64,000 nt of DNA. Origin: Autumnicola edwardsiae (lineage in GTDB: Bacteria; Bacteroidota; Bacteroidia; Flavobacteriales; Flavobacteriaceae). The translations under genes and the position numbers were made by a program. Shown here in pieces: positions 59,246 to 64,000 of this stretch (its first letter is position 1; each line of letters begins with the position of its first letter). The stretch is from positions 1 through 64,000 of the forward strand of contig NZ_JAVRHP010000007.1 in NCBI RefSeq assembly GCF_031846505.1, in the 5' to 3' direction. The notes under the pieces are model-generated. The model had not been told where the DNA came from. It saw only the letters and a list, made by a program, of their open reading frames with translations, and ran no database searches.

Positions 59246-60445
59246 ATGAAAATAAAAACAATAAATACCATATTATTACTCGTAATCTTTACTTTTTTCA
59301 GCCTTACTTCATGTAAAGATTCTGAAGATAAAAATGAAATAGTCCCTTCAGAAGAACATACAGAGAAAGAAGGAGGTCACGATGAAATAGAGGAAGCCAT
59401 GCTTTCCCGGCAACAATTTGATGCTTTGGGAATGGAGATAGATTCACTGCAGGAACGCAATATGGCAGGCTTTGTGGAAGCTAACGGGGAACTGGAGGTA
59501 CCACCGCAAAATGAAGCTTCGGTTACTGCTGTAATTGGAGCAAATGTGGTTGAAATAATGGTTATTGAAGGGGAGGAAGTACGTAAGGGACAGGTGCTGG
59601 CTTATATTTCCCACCCCGATATTATCCAGGTTCAAACGGATTTTCTTAATGCCTCTAATCAGCTGAAATTCCAGGAAAAAGAATTTAGCAGGCAGAAGAA
59701 ATTATATGAAGCCGGGGTAGGTTCGGGAGAAACTTTTCAGCGGGCAGAAGCCGAACTTCAGAATGCGAAAGGCAGGGTGCAGGGATTAAAGTCGCAGTTG
59801 CAGTTACTCAATTTAAATTCAGGAAACATTCAGGCGGGAAATATTAATCAGCGTATAGCCATAAAGAGTCCTATTGTAGGTACTGTGCAGGAAACAAATG
59901 TAAAAACTGGTCAGTTTGTAGAAGCACAAACCTCGATGTTTGAAGTGGTGAACACCCAGGATGTGCATGCCGACCTTATGGTCTTTGAACGGGATATTTC
60001 TAAGGTCACAGCCGGGCAGGAGGTTATAATCATTGTAGAATCACTGGGAGGAATGGAGCTTAATGCTGAAATTATCTCTATTAGTAAATCTTTTGACAGG
60101 GAAAGAAAAGCTGTGCATGCACATGCCGAAATAAACAACAGGCCAGGAAACCTTATCCCGGGAATGTATGTTCGCGGAAGGATTTTAACCGATAATTCTG
60201 AAACTACAGCCCTTCCTGAAGCTGCTATTGGCCGGGATGGTGATGATTTATTTGCTTTTAAGGCAGAAAAGGAAGGAGATGCCTGGAGTTTCCAGCCGGT
60301 GAAAATTACCACTGGTGTGAGTAGTGGAGGCTGGGTTGCTGTTAACTTTTTATCTCCGGTAGCACCCGGTACGCAGTTCGCTTACAATAATGCATATTAT
60401 TTACAGGCTCAAATGCAAAAAGGAGAAGGTGGCCATAGCCATTAA
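59246..60445 (+). CDS. Periplasmic adaptor subunit of the RND efflux pump (CusB/CzcB type), lipoprotein
   Basis: A 399-residue membrane-fusion protein from the ATG at 59246; the longer frame overlapping the pump gene has no signal. Lipobox SLTSC follows a hydrophobic N-terminus. An acidic-His stretch (EEHTEKEGGHDEIEE) precedes the barrel. The lipoyl halves are EVPPQNEASVTAVIGANVVE and IKSPIVGTVQETNVKTGQFV around an alpha-hairpin (LNASNQLKFQEKEFSRQKKL). The beta-barrel and membrane-proximal domains complete the family order. The C-terminus ends in GEGGHSH, a probable metal-sensing or binding tail. It bridges the pump to the outer membrane. Operon position is between the pump fusion and the CDF-like gene. 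Confidence 0.94.
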   Translation: MKIKTINTILLLVIFTFFSLTSCKDSEDKNEIVPSEEHTEKEGGHDEIEEAMLSRQQFDALGMEIDSLQERNMAGFVEANGELEVPPQNEASVTAVIGANVVEIMVIEGEEVRKGQVLAYISHPDIIQVQTDFLNASNQLKFQEKEFSRQKKLYEAGVGSGETFQRAEAELQNAKGRVQGLKSQLQLLNLNSGNIQAGNINQRIAIKSPIVGTVQETNVKTGQFVEAQTSMFEVVNTQDVHADLMVFERDISKVTAGQEVIIIVESLGGMELNAEIISISKSFDRERKAVHAHAEINNRPGNLIPGMYVRGRILTDNSETTALPEAAIGRDGDDLFAFKAEKEGDAWSFQPVKITTGVSSGGWVAVNFLSPVAPGTQFAYNNAYYLQAQMQKGEGGHSH

Positions 60446-60467
60446 TAAAATCTGCTAATTCTTAATT

Positions 60468-61097
60468 ATGAAAGATCAACAAAGAGAAAGTAATCTAAGA
60501 AAAGGAAGAAATCTCCAGACCTTTAATATTATCTATGATAGTATGGAGGTCCTGGTTTCCTTAATTGCAGGATTTTCTTCCGGCAGCTCTGCCTTAATTG
60601 GTTGGGGATTGGATAGCGTTGTGGAAGTTATTTCCGGAAGTACACTTTGGTGGCGTCTTAACGGCGAACTGAATGATATAAGTAAGAAAAAAGTGCAAAG
60701 GAGGGAAAGGATCACGCTGTTTGTTATTGCCCTTTCCTTCTTTCTAATAAGTACTTTTATTACATACGATTCTATCACCAAATTAATTAATAAAGAAATT
60801 CCTGATTGGAGTACAGCGGGATTAATAATTCTGCTGGTTTCCCTTGTGGTAAACCCATTCCTGATCTGGTTTAAATACAAATACGGCAAAAAACTTGACA
60901 GTAAGGAATTAATTGCAGATTCCAAGGACACTTTTGTTTGCCTGTATCAAACCATAGCCGTGCTGGGAGGAATCCTGGCAGTACATTTTCTCGATTGGTG
61001 GTGGGCAGATCCCGTAGCTGCCCTTCTAATTGTTCCCTATGCCTTAAAAGAAGGCTGGGAGGCGTATAACAATGGTAAAAATGTAAAAACGGAATAG
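60468..61097 (+). CDS. Cation diffusion facilitator-like transporter, short form
   Basis: A 209-residue membrane protein with five to six helices and no C-terminal cytoplasmic domain, against about 300 residues for standard CDFs. GWGLDSVVEVISGSTLWWRL covers the helix 2 metal site (Asp, Glu), and ELIADSKDTFVCLYQTIAVL with DWWWADPVAALLIV covers helices 5 and 6. In full CDFs the transport site uses two residues each from helices 2 and 5 (His/Asp). Here Asp-Glu and Asp are recognisable. It is third in the heavy-metal operon after 22 bp, so a Zn2+ or Co2+ role is plausible. The end lies 65 bp from a convergent operon. Confidence 0.85.
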   Translation: MKDQQRESNLRKGRNLQTFNIIYDSMEVLVSLIAGFSSGSSALIGWGLDSVVEVISGSTLWWRLNGELNDISKKKVQRRERITLFVIALSFFLISTFITYDSITKLINKEIPDWSTAGLIILLVSLVVNPFLIWFKYKYGKKLDSKELIADSKDTFVCLYQTIAVLGGILAVHFLDWWWADPVAALLIVPYALKEGWEAYNNGKNVKTE

Positions 61098-61122
61098 CTG
61101 TACCACCTCCCGGGATTGGTGC

Positions 61123-61144
61123 TTAATTTGGCAATTTTCGATAA
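61123..61144 (+). repeat. R1 dispersed motif
   Basis: Reads TTAATTTGGCAATTTTCGAT, consensus, between convergent genes. Confidence 0.75.
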
Positions 61145-61162
61145 GTTGTCCACGATTAGATC

Positions 61163-61456
61163 CTACACAATTTCTTTTGGTTCATCATCATTTGGCAGGA
61201 GCCTGAAATTTTCAATTTTCTTCCCTTTTAAGTGAGACTGATATTTTTCAAGAAGGGGCTGTTCCAGCTTAAATTCCCTGTATTCGTCAGGATTCATTAT
61301 GGGGATCCCTTTTACCATAGGATAAATCCTGTTGCAGCTTTTGCAGGTTAAGAAACCTTCAAGAATGTTTTCTTCAACATCTTTGGTGATTATGGTAAGC
61401 TTTAAGTCCTTTTTATCGAAAGGACAGCAGAGTTTATTAATTGTGGCTATTCTCAT
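61163..61456 (-). CDS. Trm112-like zinc-ribbon protein
   Basis: A 97-residue small protein, last gene of the TPP-controlled operon. The Trm112/YcaR fold is suggested by INKLCCPFDKKDLKL, then GFLTCKSCNRIYPMVKGIPI and MNPDEYREF. The second knuckle is CxxC, but the first is CCPFD with Asp where most members have Cys, so zinc binding is incomplete or altered. In eukaryotes and archaea Trm112 activates class I methyltransferases by direct contact, and the first gene of this operon encodes such an enzyme. The start overlaps the ThiE-like gene by 20 bases. The partnership is an inference from the family and the operon. Confidence 0.78.
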   Translation of the reverse strand: MRIATINKLCCPFDKKDLKLTIITKDVEENILEGFLTCKSCNRIYPMVKGIPIMNPDEYREFKLEQPLLEKYQSHLKGKKIENFRLLPNDDEPKEIV

Positions 61457-62099
61457 TTTTTATACGCTTTAATTCTGATAAATATTCTCTGGTTGCCTGT
61501 TTTGGATCTTCGGAACTCATAATTCCCGAAATAACAGCAACACCTTCAAATTTGATATTCTTTAAATTTTTAATGTTTTGATACTGAATTCCTCCCGCAA
61601 GAAAAATGGGCATCGAGGTGATTTCTCTTGCTTTTCTGATGGTGTCAAACGAAACTAATTCACAGCTGTTACTGGTTTGAGACGGAAAAATGGAACAAAA
61701 GGAAATATAATCCAGCTTATTCTCTTCAGCCCAATGAATTACCGACAAATCATTGGTACAAGTCACTCCAAACATACAACCTGCACTCAATTCTTCTCGT
61801 ATTTCGCTGAAATTCTCAGGAATTATATCAAAATGAATCCCATCTGCACGGGTAGATTTCTTAAGGTGCCAGTTATTGTTTAAAAAAACAGGAACATCTC
61901 TGGAATGGCATACATCACAAATCTCATTTACCAATTCCACCTCGTCTATAGACGGAGGGAAATTATCCCAGATCTGGACTACCGCAATTTTTTCTTGGAA
62001 TACTTCATTTAATTTTCTGAATAATTCATTCCTGTGCATGGAAGGATCCAGAACAAGATAAAGTCCGCCTCTTATTTTGGCAATTTTCGTCATTTCCAA
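61437..62099 (-). CDS. ThiE-like (thiamine phosphate synthase-like) TIM-barrel protein
   Basis: A 220-residue protein close to ThiE in length and order. GGLYLVLDPSMHRNELFRKL corresponds to strand 1, VVQIWDNFPPSIDEVELVNE to the QxR-type region, RDVPVFLNNNWHLKKSTRAD to strand 4, ADGIHFDIIPE to the GVHLGQ loop, GVTCTNDLSVIHWAEENKLD to the GxS region, SFCSIFPSQTSNSCELV to the FxPT(x)TK phosphate loop and MPIFLAGGIQ to the final phosphate loop. The canonical QLR-K-D and PTxTK residues are changed (QIWDN; PSQTSNS), so it may be a paralogue with another substrate. Under TPP riboswitch control, a thiazole or pyrimidine phosphate is likely. N-terminus overlaps an R1-like string. Confidence 0.83.
   Translation of the reverse strand: MEMTKIAKIRGGLYLVLDPSMHRNELFRKLNEVFQEKIAVVQIWDNFPPSIDEVELVNEICDVCHSRDVPVFLNNNWHLKKSTRADGIHFDIIPENFSEIREELSAGCMFGVTCTNDLSVIHWAEENKLDYISFCSIFPSQTSNSCELVSFDTIRKAREITSMPIFLAGGIQYQNIKNLKNIKFEGVAVISGIMSSEDPKQATREYLSELKRIKNENSHN
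62070..62096 (+). repeat. R1-like string inside the start of the ThiE-like gene
   Basis: Reads ATTTTGGCAATTTTCGTCAT. It encodes MTKIAKI in the minus frame and could be chance. Confidence 0.35.
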
Positions 62100-63145
62100 C
62101 CTGAATTTAATGCTTTAAAGAATGCGCTCCAGTAAGGATCTTCAGAAGGGTAGGGGAGTTCTTTATTAATTCCGTTGTCCATTAGCTTTATTCCTTCTTC
62201 CTTTTCAGTAATTTCCCCGACAACGGTGCAGCGAATATCTTCTTCATTTAGTCTCGCGATAACATCCTGCTCACTTCCTTTTTTGCAGGTAATAATCATA
62301 GAACCGGCACCAATACTGAACCTGGGATCTATGGAGAATAAGTCGCAAATCTGCTTTTGTACGTTACCAACCGGTAATAATTCATTATAAACCTGAGCTC
62401 CGCTACCGGAAGCCCGGGCCAGTTCATAAATTGCTCCTAAAACCCCGCCCTCGGTAACGTCGTGCATAGCCGTTACATCTTTATGTTTCTCTTCTTTACC
62501 TGCTGCCGCCAAAGCATCTTTTAACGATGAGGTCTGATAGAAATTCTTGCAGGATTCCTCATAAACCTCTTTTCCCAGCTTCTTCTTCACAGTTTCCGGA
62601 AAGCTCATTCCCAGGATAGAAGTGGAGGATAAGGCGCATTGTTTGGTCACGAGGATAACATCATTTGGATTTGCATTTCTGGAAATTAAAATATCCTTTT
62701 TAGGAGCTACGGTAGAAAAAGTACCTCCGCCCGATATTGTGGAATTTTGACCTTCTATAAATCCTGTATGACCGCCGGTAAGTGCTAGGCCTATATCATC
62801 AGAAAACTTGTGAATATACTGCCAGTAAGTTTTAAAATCTTCCCTGGAAAAACCCGCAGGTAAATTCAGCACCATTTGTCCATACATAGGCGCAAATCCC
62901 GTTGTTGCCATATCGTTTGCCATTAGGTGAACAGATAACCAGGCAGATTCTTCCAGGCCGAGAGAAGGAATAAGAGAAAGCGGATCGCTGGTAGATGCGA
63001 GCGCAAGTCCGTTAGGAAGATCTACTACAGAAACATCCACACCAAATGCGGGACCTACGCTAACTTCCTGCCTTGAACGCCCGCAGTTATTAAAAATAAT
63101 ATCTTCAAAAGTTTCGTTCTGAATTTTTCCCAGTTCCTTGCTCAT
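62090..63145 (-). CDS. AIR-synthase-like kinase/ATPase (PurM-ThiL-HypE-SelD superfamily)
   Basis: A 351-residue PurM-fold protein. VGPAFGVDVSVVDLPNGLAL and ASTSDPLSLIPSL form the dimer and ATP-binding N-terminal part, with AWLSVHLMANDMATTGFAPM as the glycine/Asp loop typical of the superfamily and ALTGGHTGF as the nucleotide-site motif. AMHDVTEGGVLGAIYELARA is the C-terminal HDxTxGG motif, closest to HypE and the methanogenesis marker 2 proteins rather than to ThiL, which has a DxSDGL form. It would phosphorylate or activate a substrate with ATP. It lies directly after the methyltransferase (start and stop overlap, TAATG) and before the ThiE-like gene. The substrate is unknown. Confidence 0.85.
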   Translation of the reverse strand: MSKELGKIQNETFEDIIFNNCGRSRQEVSVGPAFGVDVSVVDLPNGLALASTSDPLSLIPSLGLEESAWLSVHLMANDMATTGFAPMYGQMVLNLPAGFSREDFKTYWQYIHKFSDDIGLALTGGHTGFIEGQNSTISGGGTFSTVAPKKDILISRNANPNDVILVTKQCALSSTSILGMSFPETVKKKLGKEVYEESCKNFYQTSSLKDALAAAGKEEKHKDVTAMHDVTEGGVLGAIYELARASGSGAQVYNELLPVGNVQKQICDLFSIDPRFSIGAGSMIITCKKGSEQDVIARLNEEDIRCTVVGEITEKEEGIKLMDNGINKELPYPSEDPYWSAFFKALNSGWK

Positions 63146-63867
63146 TAGTCTACATCTTTAAATTGTACATATAAGCCAAAGAAGTCTCCATAAGGAATTC
63201 CCCATTGTTGTACAGGAAACCATTTGGGCAGGCCGGTACAAGACCATTCGATAGTATATTCCCTACCTTTTAGAGCTTCATTAATAATAGAAGTCAACTT
63301 TGACGGTGTATAAAAAGTTGCAGTAAGATAAAAAGGATTTTTACCAAAGATTTCCTGAATCCTTCTCCGGACAACCTTAGGAGAATTTCTGTTCATCATT
63401 CCCATTGCTATTCCATATTTTCCAACTCTTGCTGCTTCCTGTATCACTTTTACGGGATCTTTATAATATTCGAAGGTGGTTATAAAAGCCAGGGAGTCGA
63501 ACGTATTATCCTTAAAAGGCATATGATGAGAATCGGCCATTACCAAATCCCCGTCGAACAGGTTTACAGCCTGGGAAAGCATTAGCGGAGAAATATCTCC
63601 CCCGGTAGCTTCAATACCAATTTCTTTCCACCAGCGTGTGAACCGGGTTGTTCCACAACCAAATTCGAGTAAGGTTTTAACCCTTGTATCTTTGGATACA
63701 AGCTGTTCCATTACTTTTTTTTGCCAGACTTCAGCACGTTTGTACCTTCCTTCATACCATTGCTCATAGGTGTCTGTATGCTCTCGGTTAAAAAACCATT
63801 CCGGCCTTTCCTGCCAGTTCTGATGTGTTTTGGGAAGTAATTGAAAGTTACTTTTCTCTATCTCCAT
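63145..63867 (-). CDS. Class I SAM-dependent methyltransferase
   Basis: A 240-residue Rossmann-fold methyltransferase, first gene after the TPP riboswitch. Motif I is LLEFGCGTTRFTRWW and motif II GGDISPLMLSQAV. VMADSHHMPFKDNTFDSLAF and VIQEAARVGKYGIAMGMMNR are motif III and the region after it, as in UbiE-type enzymes. The N-terminus is rich in Trp (HQNWQERPEWFFNREHTDTY) and the C-terminus has GLPKWFPVQQWGIPYGDFFG, both possible substrate elements. The substrate is not evident. It is probably the partner of the Trm112-like protein. The start ATG at 63867 has its ribosome site downstream of the riboswitch terminator. Confidence 0.85.
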   Translation of the reverse strand: MEIEKSNFQLLPKTHQNWQERPEWFFNREHTDTYEQWYEGRYKRAEVWQKKVMEQLVSKDTRVKTLLEFGCGTTRFTRWWKEIGIEATGGDISPLMLSQAVNLFDGDLVMADSHHMPFKDNTFDSLAFITTFEYYKDPVKVIQEAARVGKYGIAMGMMNRNSPKVVRRRIQEIFGKNPFYLTATFYTPSKLTSIINEALKGREYTIEWSCTGLPKWFPVQQWGIPYGDFFGLYVQFKDVD

Positions 63868-63888
63868 TTTAGTAGCTTATTTAAATAA

Positions 63889-63930
63889 AAACTCCATTCT
63901 ATTATTGGATAGCCAGATAGAATGGAGTTT
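63889..63930 (-). terminator. Intrinsic terminator in the TPP riboswitch expression platform
   Basis: A perfect 14-bp stem (AAACTCCATTCTAT at 63889-63902 with ATAGAATGGAGTTT at 63917-63930) and a 14-base loop. On the minus strand it is followed by TTATTTAAAT. It lies between the aptamer and the methyltransferase start, so the riboswitch would act by premature termination. Confidence 0.85.
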
Positions 63931-63949
63931 AAAATGGAAATATTTTAAA

Positions 63950-64000
63950 GCTGCATCCCTACGTTGGCATTATCCATTTCAGGTAGCGGGTATTATCTCA
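63950..64000 (-). promoter_or_regulatory. TPP riboswitch (thi-box), 5' part beyond the window edge
   Basis: On the minus strand the aptamer elements appear in order: TGAGATAATACCCGC, ACCTGA, TGGATAATGCCA and CGTAGGGATGCAGC. These correspond to the consensus CUGAGA, ACCCG, ACCUGA, UGGAUAAUGCCA and GCGUAGGGA strings of the thiamine pyrophosphate aptamer. The initial GGGGUGC half lies beyond base 64000. No gene lies between the aptamer and the methyltransferase at 63867, so it controls the four-gene operon that runs to 61163. Repression when TPP is abundant is the family rule. Confidence 0.93.

Noticed and set aside
62090..63145. Calling the AIR-synthase-like protein ThiL or SelD
   Set aside because: It lacks the ThiL signature and the SelD Cys/Sec loop. 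The HDxTxGG motif is closer to HypE-like proteins, so only the superfamily is given.

Overview
The window looks like a chromosomal segment of a free-living, polysaccharide-degrading member of the Flavobacteriaceae (Bacteroidetes). Support comes from the low GC content, Bacteroidetes-type promoter boxes (TAnnTTTG) before several genes, and lineage-typical families: a heavy-metal RND pump fused to its outer-membrane factor, a DUF6660 protein, a MuiA-like protein carrying a SusC-type N-terminal module, a baeRF-type protein and a collagen-like lipoprotein. I see no phage, CRISPR array or replication origin. There is one tRNA (Arg, TCT) and one IS3-family remnant.

Layout. 0.3-14.5 kb: a frameshifted outer-membrane protein, aroQ, a Dph6-like ATP pyrophosphatase, lpdA, a collagen-like lipoprotein, pirin, an NYN-LOTUS protein, a baeRF protein, a DUF1853 protein, MuiA, small secreted proteins, a truA-like gene and a DUF559 nuclease bracketed by inverted palindromes. 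14.7-19.2 kb: recQ, corA and a lipoprotein lactonase. 19.4-25.9 kb: an alpha-glucan and sugar-acid operon with a deleted LLM oxidoreductase, two GH13 enzymes, two paralogues of the Anabaena sensory rhodopsin transducer family (ASRT), a sugar-lactone oxidase and an EamA transporter. 26.2-30.0 kb: a three-gene operon of a DUF1704/QEGLA metallopeptidase, an ATP-grasp ligase and an aspartoacylase-like hydrolase. 30.4-43.3 kb: Gfo/Idh oxidoreductase, GH88, cysI, cysJ, LysR, GH10 xylanase, GH43 and a large catalase. 44-54.2 kb: tRNA, manA, aldo-keto reductase, deoC-deoD, sugar porter, PfkB kinase, lipid kinase and surE. 54.5-61.1 kb: a heavy-metal efflux operon. 61.2-64.0 kb: a tightly overlapping four-gene operon (methyltransferase, AIR-synthase-like, ThiE-like, Trm112-like) behind a TPP riboswitch with an intrinsic terminator.

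The strongest candidate for an undescribed system is this last operon. The riboswitch ties it to thiamine, but its four proteins are not the textbook thiamine set. Next are the DUF1704/ATP-grasp/M14-like operon, which pairs a peptide-type ligase with two zinc hydrolases and recalls the enzyme classes of the eukaryotic tubulin code, and the ASRT/GH13 operon, which puts ASRT proteins in sugar metabolism with no rhodopsin in view.

Non-coding DNA is rich in dispersed repeats. A short motif (R1, core TGGCAATTWTCGRC) occurs at least 17 times between genes. Every copy lies 3' of at least one gene and none lies in a divergent, promoter-only gap. A second family (R2) and a palindromic REP-like family with compensated stem changes also occur.
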